Shown: positions 22,782 to 30,456 of the stretch, one piece after another
How the letters are laid out: every line of letters starts with the position of its first letter
Numbering within the stretch: position 1 is the first letter of the stretch
Assembly: GCF_022698165.1 (NCBI RefSeq)
Contig: NZ_JALDAY010000010.1
Location: 406,064 to 470,063, forward strand
DNA from: Streptomyces cylindrosporus
Lineage (GTDB): Bacteria; Actinomycetota; Actinomycetes; Streptomycetales; Streptomycetaceae
Length of the DNA: 64,000 nucleotides
Reading direction: 5' to 3'
Made by a program: the position numbers and the translations under genes
Notes under the pieces: generated by a model
What the model saw: only the letters and a program-made list of their open reading frames with translations
What the model was told of the DNA's origin: nothing
The model's database searches: none

Positions 22782-23246
22782 ATGAATACGGGGAGTAGCG
22801 GAACCGAGGGATCGTCGGGCGAGGCCGCCGTGGCGTCGGAAGAGGCGGAGCCGGACGAGGCCGGGAGCGAGCGGGGGCTCGGTTCCAGGGCGCCGGCGTT
22901 CATCAAGCGGCGTCGCGCACTGCATCTGAGCTGGCAGGTCGGTGTCTTCGTGGTCGGCCTCGCGGTCGTGGCCGCCGGCATCGTCATGCTGCCCCTGCCC
23001 GGACCGGGCTGGGTCGTGATCTTCGCCGGCATGGCGATCTGGGCCACCGAGTTCGTCTGGGCCCAGCTGGTGCTCCGCTGGACCAAGCGCAAGGTCACCG
23101 AGGCGGCGCAGAAGGCCCTCGACCCCAAGGTGCGGCGCCGCAACATCACGCTGACGGCGATCGGCCTGACGATCGTGGCCGTCCTGGTCGGCGTCTACCT
23201 CTGGAAGTTCGGCTTCGTGATGCCGTGGAAGATCGAGGACCAGTGA
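22782..23246 (+). CDS. TIGR02611-type PGPGW membrane protein
   Basis: The 154-aa protein has an acidic N-terminus, two transmembrane helices and the signature LPLPGPGWVVIFAGMAIW (near residue 70) of the PGPGW family, ending in a second helix (about 127-145). Membrane role unknown. Divergent from ssgB. The start lies 8 nt after a TAAAGT box (22768-22773) inside repeated TAAAG/TAAGG sequence, so a very short or absent leader is possible. Confidence 0.85.
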   Translation: MNTGSSGTEGSSGEAAVASEEAEPDEAGSERGLGSRAPAFIKRRRALHLSWQVGVFVVGLAVVAAGIVMLPLPGPGWVVIFAGMAIWATEFVWAQLVLRWTKRKVTEAAQKALDPKVRRRNITLTAIGLTIVAVLVGVYLWKFGFVMPWKIEDQ

Positions 23247-23300
23247 TCCGCGCGGAGGGTGCGGAGGCACCCGCTGACATGGGGTAATGTTCTTCCTGCG

Positions 23301-23377
23301 CCCGGGCGATTAGCTCAGTGGGAGAGCGCTTCGTTCACACCGAAGAGGTCACTGGTTCGAACCCAGTATCGCCCACC
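23301..23377 (+). repeat. Left copy of a 77-bp direct repeat (tRNA-Val plus flanks)
   Basis: Identical to 33432-33508 in the same orientation. It includes the whole tRNA-Val(CAC) gene, 3 nt before it and 2 nt after it. Confidence 0.9.
23304..23375 (+). tRNA. tRNA-Val(CAC), copy A
   Basis: A 72-nt cloverleaf: acceptor GGGCGAT/ATCGCCC, anticodon loop TTCACAC (CAC, reads GUG). A -10 box TAATGT (23285-23290) lies 13 nt upstream. CCA is not encoded. Confidence 0.95.
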
Positions 23378-23381
23378 CAAA

Positions 23382-23421
23382 GACGGCGGCCCATCTGCAT
23401 CAGTGCAGGTGGGCCGCCGTC
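23382..23421 (+). terminator. Terminator of tRNA-Val(CAC) copy A
   Basis: An 18-bp stem (starting GACGGCGGCCCA, one G-T wobble) with loop TCAG, followed by GTTTT. Confidence 0.85.
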
Positions 23422-23695
23422 GTTTTGCGTGCAGGGCGCGGCCCCCCGCCGTCACCCCCGGTGGCCGGGGAAACCGTTCGACCACATCCCGCCGTCCCGT
23501 ACCGGACACCCCGTCAGCTCCCCGGCGACGAGACCGGTTTCGGCCGCGCGCCGCTCGCGCCTGGCAGGCCGATTCCCGTTCGACCCGCCGACCGCACCCG
23601 CCTCACCTGCGGCTTCGCCGCCTCCGCCGTGCCGGTCCGCCTCCTGCCGCCGCCCGGCCTCTTTGTGAACCCACAAGAAATTCCTGTCCGAATCA

Positions 23696-23724
23696 TTGAC
23701 GCACCCCGAGGCCCTCCGTAACTT
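23696..23724 (+). promoter_or_regulatory. Sigma-70-type promoter of the sugar ABC importer operon
   Basis: TTGACG (23696-23701), a 17-nt spacer and TAACTT (23719-23724). The predicted start near 23731 is immediately before the LacI-type operator. Confidence 0.7.
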
Positions 23725-23730
23725 GTGCCA

Positions 23731-23755
23731 GCAAGCGCTTACTTGAAACGATTCA
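23731..23755 (+). promoter_or_regulatory. Two adjacent LacI-family-type operators
   Basis: AAGCGCTT (23733-23740) is a perfect palindrome with a central CG, and TGAAACGATTCA (23744-23755) is a second imperfect one. Both have the CG-centred pattern of LacI/GalR-family sites. Placed at +1 to +25, they would block transcription when bound. No LacI-type regulator gene lies in the window. Confidence 0.65.
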
Positions 23756-23788
23756 TGCAGGCGGCGACGATGCCGGGAGGGCCCGACT

Positions 23789-25078
23789 GTGGGAACCAGC
23801 AGGAAAGTTGAGAGGCGTACGATCCTCAAGGCCGCCGGGGCCGGAGCGGCCACGCTGGGGCTGGCCGCGACGACCGGGTGCGGGGGGAACAGCGGCACGT
23901 CCGCCGACGGGACGGTGACGATCCGTTACTCGTGGTGGGGAGCCGACGAGCGGGCCAAGAAGATCAACCAGACCATCAAGCTCTTCGAGAAGAAGTATCC
24001 GAAGATCAAGGTGAAGACGGACTTCCAGGACTACGTCTCTTTCTGGGAGAAGTTCCAGACGCAGGCCTCGGGCGGAAATCCACCGGACGTTTTCCAAAAC
24101 GCCGTCACATTCCTTAGGAAGTACGACAAGAGAAGCGTTCTGCTCGACCTCAGGTCGCAGATCGACGCCGGCAATCTCAGCCTCGACAACTTCCGGGCCG
24201 GCGTCACCAAGGTCGGCGAGGTCGACGGCAAGCAGCTCGGCGTCCCGGTCGGCTCCAACACCATGGCGCTGGTCATCGACAAGAAGGTCTTCCAGAAGGC
24301 CGGCGTGGAGCCCGCGGCGGGCTGGACCTGGGACGACTACTTCAAGGCCCTCAAGACCATCCACGACAAGACCAAGGTCCCGGGCGACACGGGCTACTTC
24401 AGCATCATGTACCTGTACGACCTGTACCTGCGGCAGAACGGAAAGGCCTTCTACACCAAGGACGGACTGGGCTTCGACAAGGCCGACCTGACGGAGTGGT
24501 GGCAGGACGGCTACAACCGGACGAAGGCCGGGATCATCACCGACCCCAAGATCGTCGCGCAGGACCGCCCCAAGTCCTCGCTCTCCGCCGGGCACGGGGC
24601 CTCCGAATTCACCTGGGACAACTTCACCGTCCGCTACTCCGCCGAGGGCGACAGCGAATACGGCCTCGCGCCGATCCCCACCATGGACGGCAAGCACACC
24701 GGCCAGTACCTCGCCTCGCTGATGCTGAGCGCCTCCGCTCGAACCTCGCACCCCAAGGAAGTCGCCCAGTTCATCGACTTCATGGTCCACGACCCCGAGG
24801 TCGGCAAGATCATGGGCTACGACCGCGGCATCCTCGCGAGCACCGAGCAGTACGACGCCTTCAAGCCGACGGACACGGTCAACAAGGAGATCGCACAGTA
24901 CGAGACCGACACCGCCAAGGCCGGTGTCCTCGGCACGATCACCCCGCACCCCTCCGGCGCCGACACCATCGAGGCGGCCTTCCTGCGCATCGGCGGCGAC
25001 CTGGGCCTGGGCAAGGTCAAGACCTCCGACGCGGTGAAGCAGTTCTTCGACGAGGCACAGGCCGCCTTCCAGGCCTGA
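23789..25078 (+). CDS. ABC importer solute-binding lipoprotein (family 1, sugar)
   Basis: The 429-aa protein starts with a Tat-type lipoprotein signal (RRTILKAAGAGAATLGL, lipobox ending near Cys31), then the family 1 fold for oligosaccharides (IRYSWWGADERAKK, GNPPDVFQNAVTFL, SEFTWDNFTV). It should capture a saccharide outside the membrane for the two permeases that follow. GTG is behind GGGAGG at 8 nt. The YesL-like and PcRGLX-like neighbours suggest pectin (rhamnogalacturonan) fragments; the ligand is inferred. Confidence 0.9.
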   Translation: MGTSRKVERRTILKAAGAGAATLGLAATTGCGGNSGTSADGTVTIRYSWWGADERAKKINQTIKLFEKKYPKIKVKTDFQDYVSFWEKFQTQASGGNPPDVFQNAVTFLRKYDKRSVLLDLRSQIDAGNLSLDNFRAGVTKVGEVDGKQLGVPVGSNTMALVIDKKVFQKAGVEPAAGWTWDDYFKALKTIHDKTKVPGDTGYFSIMYLYDLYLRQNGKAFYTKDGLGFDKADLTEWWQDGYNRTKAGIITDPKIVAQDRPKSSLSAGHGASEFTWDNFTVRYSAEGDSEYGLAPIPTMDGKHTGQYLASLMLSASARTSHPKEVAQFIDFMVHDPEVGKIMGYDRGILASTEQYDAFKPTDTVNKEIAQYETDTAKAGVLGTITPHPSGADTIEAAFLRIGGDLGLGKVKTSDAVKQFFDEAQAAFQA

Positions 25079-25111
25079 CCCGGACCGCACCGGAACCGAT
25101 TGGGAAGCACC

Positions 25112-26077
25112 GTGACGCTCGTCAAGGACTCACCGACCGCCACCCGGAAGGTCCGCCCCGCCGCCCCCGCCGCCGTCAAGCGGCGGGGCCGCCGGGAGAA
25201 CCTCGCCGGCTACCTCTTCATGTCCCCGTGGATCGCGGGCTTCCTGCTGCTGACCGCGGGCCCCATGGTCGCCTCGCTCTACTTCGCGTTCACCGACTAC
25301 AACCTCTTCAACACCCCGAAGTGGGTCGGGCTCGACAACTTCACCAAGATGTTCGACGACCCGCGGTGGCAGAAGTCGGTCGAGGTGACGGCGAAGTACG
25401 TCATCATCGGCACGCCCCTGAAACTGCTGCTCGCCCTCGGCGTCGCCCTGCTGCTAGCTCAGAGCCGCCGCGGACAGGCCTTCTACCGGGCCGCGTTCTA
25501 CGCCCCCTCGCTCATCGGCGCGAGCGTCTCGGTCGCCTTCGTCTGGCGGTCGATCTTCTCCGACAACGCCGTCGTGGACCGTACGCTGTCCGTCTTCGGC
25601 ATCCACGCGGGCGGCTGGGTCGGCAACCCCGACTGGATCCTCTACTGCCTGGTCGCGCTCACCGTCTGGCAGTTCGGCGCACCCATGGTCATCTTCCTCG
25701 CCGGGCTCAAGCAGGTCCCGAGGGAGCTGTACGAGGCGGCCGAGATGGACGGGGCCGGGCCCTTCCGGCGCTTCTGGAACATCACCCTGCCGATGATCTC
25801 CCCGGTGCTCTTCTTCAACATCCTGCTGGAGACCATCCACTCCTTCCAGATCTTCGGCTCCGCCTACGTCGTCTCCAACACGTACTGCGGTCCGGCCGAC
25901 GCCACGCTCGTCTACACCTGCTACCTCTACCAACAGGGCTTCAAGAACGCCCAGATGGGCTTCGCCTCCGCGATGGCCTGGATGCTGCTGCTCGCCGTGG
26001 CCCTGGTGACCGCCGTCCTGTTCTGGTCGCAGAAGAAGTGGGTGCACTACGAGAACGACACAGAGGACGCCCGATGA
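25112..26077 (+). CDS. Sugar ABC transporter permease 1 (MalF-like)
   Basis: The 321-aa inner-membrane protein has about six transmembrane helices and the EAA loop (ELYEAAEMDGAGPFRRFWNI, near residue 208) that contacts the ATPase. GTG has GGGAAG 5 nt upstream; a TTG 12 nt earlier is less likely. Its stop overlaps the next permease (ATGA). No ATPase gene is in the operon, so a shared MsiK-type ATPase is inferred, as for many Streptomyces sugar importers. Confidence 0.9.
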   Translation: MTLVKDSPTATRKVRPAAPAAVKRRGRRENLAGYLFMSPWIAGFLLLTAGPMVASLYFAFTDYNLFNTPKWVGLDNFTKMFDDPRWQKSVEVTAKYVIIGTPLKLLLALGVALLLAQSRRGQAFYRAAFYAPSLIGASVSVAFVWRSIFSDNAVVDRTLSVFGIHAGGWVGNPDWILYCLVALTVWQFGAPMVIFLAGLKQVPRELYEAAEMDGAGPFRRFWNITLPMISPVLFFNILLETIHSFQIFGSAYVVSNTYCGPADATLVYTCYLYQQGFKNAQMGFASAMAWMLLLAVALVTAVLFWSQKKWVHYENDTEDAR

Positions 26078-26946
26078 GCGCGACCACCACCAAACCCCTG
26101 TCCCTGAACCGCAAGCAGACCGGCTCGCTCGCCTGGCACATCGGCTCGCTGCTGGTGCTCGCCGTCGTCCTCTACCCGGTCCTGTGGGTGATCGGCGCGT
26201 CCTTCAAGCCCAGCAAGGACATCATCAACAGCCTCCAGCTGTTCCCGTCCCACCCCATCCTGGCGAACTTCAAGGGCCTCGCCGACGGCATCGCGGACAT
26301 CTCCATCTGGACCTTCTTCCAGAACTCCCTCTTCTACGCCGGCGGCGCCGTCGTCGGCATCCTGATCTCCTGCTCCCTGACGGCGTACGCCTTCGCCAAG
26401 ATCAGGTTCACCGGCCGCAACCTCCTCTTCTCCCTGATGATCGGCACGCTCCTGCTGCCGTACCACGTGCTGCTCATCCCGCAGTACGTGATGTTCCAGA
26501 AGCTGGAGCTGATCAACACCTACGTGCCGCTGCTGCTCGGCAAGTACCTGGCGACCGAGGCCTTCTTCGTCTTCCTCATGGTGCAGTTCATGCGGAACCT
26601 GCCGAGGGAACTCGACGAGGCCGCGCGCATCGACGGCTGCGGGCACTTCCGGATCTACTGGTCGATCGTGCTGCCGCTGTGCCGGCCCGCGCTCATCACC
26701 AGCGCCATCTTCACCTTCATCAACGCCTGGAACGACTTCATGGGCCCGCTGATCTACCTCAACGAGCCCGGCAAGTACACCGTCTCCCTCGGCATGATGA
26801 TGTTCCGCGACTCCGACGGCGTCGCCGCCAACTACGGCGGCCTCATCGCGATGTCGCTGGTCGCGCTGCTGCCCGTGCTCCTCTTCTTCCTCGCCTTCCA
26901 GCGCTATCTGATCGACGGAATGGCGACCTCCGGACTGAAGGGCTGA
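26074..26946 (+). CDS. Sugar ABC transporter permease 2 (MalG-like)
   Basis: The 290-aa membrane protein has six predicted helices and the EAA loop (ELDEAARIDGCGHFRIYWSI, near residue 180). It pairs with the preceding permease. ATG overlaps the upstream stop by 4 nt. The terminal LIDGMATSGLKG matches the usual MalG-type end. The next gene starts 10 nt downstream, so it is probably in the same transcript. Confidence 0.9.
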   Translation: MSATTTKPLSLNRKQTGSLAWHIGSLLVLAVVLYPVLWVIGASFKPSKDIINSLQLFPSHPILANFKGLADGIADISIWTFFQNSLFYAGGAVVGILISCSLTAYAFAKIRFTGRNLLFSLMIGTLLLPYHVLLIPQYVMFQKLELINTYVPLLLGKYLATEAFFVFLMVQFMRNLPRELDEAARIDGCGHFRIYWSIVLPLCRPALITSAIFTFINAWNDFMGPLIYLNEPGKYTVSLGMMMFRDSDGVAANYGGLIAMSLVALLPVLLFFLAFQRYLIDGMATSGLKG

Positions 26947-26956
26947 GGCGGTCGTC

Positions 26957-27550
26957 ATGGCCCAGGCGCGGTTGAAGGCACGTAAGCAGTCCGAGTCCGT
27001 CCTGGCGGAACGGTTCGCCGTGTTCGCCGAGTGCCTGCTCACCGGGGTGTGGATCGCGGTCGCGTCGGTGGGGGTGGTCACCTATCCGGCGGCCTTCGCC
27101 GCCGGCGCCCGCCATCTGCGGCGGCGGACGGCTCATCAGGGCGGCGGCTGGCGGGAGTTCGTGAGCGACTTCCGTACGGCCGTGCGCGGCGGGTGGGCCG
27201 TCGGGCTCGGCGGGTGGGCCGCGGTGGCGGTGGCTTGGGTGGACGTCCAGGCCGTGCGCGCCGGGATCCCCGGCGGGCCGCTGGTCGGGGCCGTCGGGCT
27301 GTTCGCGCTGATCGGGGTCGCCGTGGCGGGGCTGCGCGCGGCGGCGGTGTGGGCGCCGGGGGAGCGGTGGCGGGCGCTGCTCGCCGCCGCCGGGCGGCGG
27401 ACCGTGCTGGACCCCGCCGGTTCCTTCTTGATCGTCGGCGGGCTGGCCCTGGTGGGGCTGTCCGCCTGGATTGTCGCGCCGTTGGCGGTTCCCGTGATGG
27501 GGGCCGTTGTGGCGGCTGCTGTTGCTGTGGAGGAGCGGCGGCGCCGGTGA
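26957..27550 (+). CDS. YesL-like (DUF624) membrane protein
   Basis: The 197-aa protein has about five hydrophobic segments and a DUF624-like layout (FAECLLTGVWIAVASVGVVTYPAAFAAG near the start). YesL-type genes commonly sit with carbohydrate importers and pectin-degradation genes in Bacillus. Function is not known; it may be an accessory to the importer. The short spacer after permease 2 supports co-transcription. Confidence 0.75.
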   Translation: MAQARLKARKQSESVLAERFAVFAECLLTGVWIAVASVGVVTYPAAFAAGARHLRRRTAHQGGGWREFVSDFRTAVRGGWAVGLGGWAAVAVAWVDVQAVRAGIPGGPLVGAVGLFALIGVAVAGLRAAAVWAPGERWRALLAAAGRRTVLDPAGSFLIVGGLALVGLSAWIVAPLAVPVMGAVVAAAVAVEERRRR

Positions 27551-27568
27551 GTGCCGCACCAGTGCTAT

Positions 27569-27580
27569 GTGACATATCAC
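27569..27580 (+). promoter_or_regulatory. Palindrome GTGACATATCAC before the lyase-like gene
   Basis: A GTGA-N4-TCAC palindrome lies in an AT-rich island between the YesL-like stop and the PcRGLX-like start. It resembles a GntR- or CRP-type site with short spacing. Regulator unknown. Confidence 0.4.
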
Positions 27581-27640
27581 TGTAACTCCCATCTGTCATG
27601 CCCCTGATCATCCGCACCCGCAAAGGAAAGGCCGACCCAC

Positions 27641-30376
27641 ATGTCCCCCATCCCCCGCAGGTCCCTCCTCAAGGCCGCCGCCGTCGCCGGGGCCGCCGCG
27701 CAGTTCAGCTGGGCGCTGGGTGCCAAGGATGCCCAGGCCGCCCCCAGAACCGAGGCCGCCGACGCCGATCCGGTGACCCTGGACTGGCTGGAGGAGGGCG
27801 GTCTGGGCGCCGCCCCCGGTTCGACCGTCGGCGTGCCCTGGCCGAAGGGCGCGTTCCAGCCCGACCAGGCCTTCGCGGTCACCGACGCCGACGGCAAGGC
27901 CGTACCCGTGCAGTCCTGGCCGATCGCCTACTGGCCGGACGGGTCCCTCAAGTGGTCCGCGCACGCGGTGAGTTCGGGCTCCGGCAAGCTCACGCTCGCC
28001 GCAGGCGAGTCGGCCGCCCCCGACCGGAAGGTCACCGTCGACAGGAGCGGCGGCACGATCGACGTGTCGACCGGTGTGATCACGGCGAAGATCGGCAAGA
28101 ACGGCTCGACCGTCGTCAAGTCCGTGACCCGCGGCTCGACGGAGATCGCCAGGAACGGGCGGCTGGTCCTCATCCGCCAGCCGGAGATCGAGGACGAGGA
28201 CCAGGGCACGGTGAAGACCGAGCGCTTCGACGGGGCGATCGGAGCGGTGACCGTCGAACAGGACGGCCCCGTACGGGCGGTGGTGCGCATCGACGGCAAG
28301 CACCGCAAGGGAGACCGGAGTTGGCTGCCGTTCTCGATCCGGCTGTACTTCTACGCGGGCGCCGACTCCTTCCGGATGGTGCACACCATCACGTACGACG
28401 GCACACAGGAACCGGGCAAGGCGAGCGGGGACTTCATCCGCGGGCTCGGCGTGCGCTTCGACGTGCCGATGCGGGACGAGTCGTACGACCGGCACATCCG
28501 CATCGGCGGCGAGGGCACCGGCCTGCTGCGGGAGGCCGTCAAGGGCATCACCGGTCTGCGCCGCGATCCGGGCGCGGCCGTACAGGCGGCGCAGTACGCC
28601 GGGCAGAAGCTGCCCGACCCGGCCACCTGGGACCAGCGGGTGACGACCCGCCTTCAGTACATCCCGGAGTGGGGCGACTACACGCTCTCCCAGCTCTCCG
28701 CCGACGGCTTCACGCTGCGCAAGAGGACCAGGAAGGGGTACGGCTGGATCGGCGCCGGCGGTGGCAAGCGGGCCTCCGGGTTCGGTTACGTCGGGGGCGC
28801 GAGCGGCGGATTCTCCTTCGGGCTCAGGGACTTCTGGGAGAAGTACCCGGCACAGCTCGACATCCGGGACGCGCACACGGACTCCGCCGAGGTCACCCTC
28901 TGGCTCTGGTCGCCCGAGGCGCAGCCCATGGACCTGCGCTTCTACCACGACGGCATGGGCCAGGACACGTACGCCGAGCAGCTCGAAGGCCTCAACATCA
29001 CCTACGAGGACTACGAGCCGGAGTTCGGCACCCCGTACGGCATAGCCCGCACCTCCGAACTCCTCTTCTGGGCCAACGAGTCGACGCCGACGGCCGAGAC
29101 GCTGGCTCAACAGGTGGAGGCCGTAAGGGTGTTGCCGCAGCTCGCCGCACCGCCCAGGCAGCTCATCAAGGCGAAGGTGTTCGGGCCGGGGCTGTACTCC
29201 GAGCCGGACCGCTCCACGCCGGCCAAGGCGAAGATCGAGGACCACCTCGACTTCCTCTTCACCTACTACAAGGACCAGGTGGAGCAACGCCGTTGGTACG
29301 GATTCTGGGACTACGGCGACATCATGCACACCTATGACACGGTGCGGCACGTGTGGCGGTACGACATCGGCGGCTACGCCTGGGACAACTCCGAGCTGTC
29401 GCCGGACCTCTGGCTGTGGTTCGCGTACCTCAGAAGCGGCCGCTCCGACATCTTCCGGTTCGCCGAGGCGATGACGCGGCACACCGGAGAGGTCGACGTC
29501 TACCACATCGGGCAGTGGGCGGGGCTCGGCACCCGGCACGGGGTGCAGCACTACGCCGACAGCGCCAAGCAGCAGCGCATCGCCAACACGACGTACCGGC
29601 GCTACTACTACTTCCTCACCGCGGACGAGCGGGTCGGCGACCTCATGCACGCCAACGTCGACTCCGACGAGACGTTCCTCGTCCTCGACCCGCAGCGCAA
29701 GGTGCGGACCGACCCGTACACACCGGACCGGCACGCCCTGTCGATCGGGTTCGGCACGGACTGGAGCGGGCTCGTGTCCGCCTGGCTGACCGAGTGGGAG
29801 CGCAAGGGGCCCAAGTGGGAGAAGGCGAAGGCGCGGGTGCTGTCGACGATGGAGGGCATCGCCGCGCAGCCCAACGGCTTTGTGCAGGGGAGCGGGCTGT
29901 ACGACCTCGACACCGGGAAGTTCGCCGTCGCGACGACTCCGGTGGTCGGCGTCTCGCACCTGTCGGCCGTCTTCGGGCTCAATGAACTCTGCGCCGAGCT
30001 GATCGACCTGGTCGACATGCCGAAGTTCAACGAGGCGTACTTCGACTACTGCCGCTACTTCAACGCCACGAAGGCCGAGCAGAAGGCGCGGTACGGCTCG
30101 GACTTCGGGACGCTGCTGCTCTTCCAGGGGCACTCGCGGCTCGATGCGTACGCCGCCGTGCAGACGGGGGACGCGACCCTCGCCCAGCGGGCCTGGACGA
30201 AGTTCTACAGCTCGGACGGCTACATGGAGTCGTCGCCGTGGAAGACGGAGAAGGTGACCGGGCCGATGGCCCTGGTCGCGGGCAGCGAGGCGAGCTGGGT
30301 GTCCACGAACGACACGGCGCTGTACGGCCTCGCCGCGATCGAGAATCTGGCGTTGCTGGGCGACAAGATGCCGTAG
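27641..30376 (+). CDS. Tat-exported PcRGLX/YetA-like protein (exo-rhamnogalacturonan lyase candidate)
   Basis: The 911-aa protein has a twin-arginine signal (IPRRSLLKAAAVAGAAAQF) and an Ala-rich cleavage region near residue 33. The rest resembles the three-part PcRGLX/YetA-like family: an N-terminal beta barrel (VTLDWLEEGGLG onward), a central beta region, and a C-terminal toroid (RRWYGFWDYGDIMHTYD, WDNSELSPDLWLWF). Known members act on rhamnogalacturonan I. No catalytic residue is assigned. Immediately downstream of an ABC importer and YesL-like gene, it probably generates or trims the transported sugar outside the cell. Confidence 0.78.
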   Translation: MSPIPRRSLLKAAAVAGAAAQFSWALGAKDAQAAPRTEAADADPVTLDWLEEGGLGAAPGSTVGVPWPKGAFQPDQAFAVTDADGKAVPVQSWPIAYWPDGSLKWSAHAVSSGSGKLTLAAGESAAPDRKVTVDRSGGTIDVSTGVITAKIGKNGSTVVKSVTRGSTEIARNGRLVLIRQPEIEDEDQGTVKTERFDGAIGAVTVEQDGPVRAVVRIDGKHRKGDRSWLPFSIRLYFYAGADSFRMVHTITYDGTQEPGKASGDFIRGLGVRFDVPMRDESYDRHIRIGGEGTGLLREAVKGITGLRRDPGAAVQAAQYAGQKLPDPATWDQRVTTRLQYIPEWGDYTLSQLSADGFTLRKRTRKGYGWIGAGGGKRASGFGYVGGASGGFSFGLRDFWEKYPAQLDIRDAHTDSAEVTLWLWSPEAQPMDLRFYHDGMGQDTYAEQLEGLNITYEDYEPEFGTPYGIARTSELLFWANESTPTAETLAQQVEAVRVLPQLAAPPRQLIKAKVFGPGLYSEPDRSTPAKAKIEDHLDFLFTYYKDQVEQRRWYGFWDYGDIMHTYDTVRHVWRYDIGGYAWDNSELSPDLWLWFAYLRSGRSDIFRFAEAMTRHTGEVDVYHIGQWAGLGTRHGVQHYADSAKQQRIANTTYRRYYYFLTADERVGDLMHANVDSDETFLVLDPQRKVRTDPYTPDRHALSIGFGTDWSGLVSAWLTEWERKGPKWEKAKARVLSTMEGIAAQPNGFVQGSGLYDLDTGKFAVATTPVVGVSHLSAVFGLNELCAELIDLVDMPKFNEAYFDYCRYFNATKAEQKARYGSDFGTLLLFQGHSRLDAYAAVQTGDATLAQRAWTKFYSSDGYMESSPWKTEKVTGPMALVAGSEASWVSTNDTALYGLAAIENLALLGDKMP

Positions 30377-30416
30377 CGCCGTGCGCGGGAGGACGTGGGG
30401 AGCCGCGGGTCGGCCG

Positions 30417-30456
30417 TGGCTGGTCGCGCAGTTCCCCGCGCCCCTGACGGGGCGCT
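30417..30456. repeat. Dispersed intergenic repeat with terminator hairpin
   Basis: Contains TGGTCGCGCAGTTCCCCGCG and the hairpin GCGCCCC-TGAC-GGGGCGC (30438-30455). From memory, this wording recurs between Streptomyces genes. Between convergent genes it should terminate both. Confidence 0.6.

Larger units (their letters stand above)
23376..23788 (+). other. 413-nt region: tRNA terminator and importer control region
   Basis: No gene is supported. It contains the tRNA terminator, roughly 240 nt without clear signals, a small palindrome TTGTG-AACC-CACAA at 23663-23676, a promoter and two LacI-type operators before the sugar importer. Confidence 0.6.
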
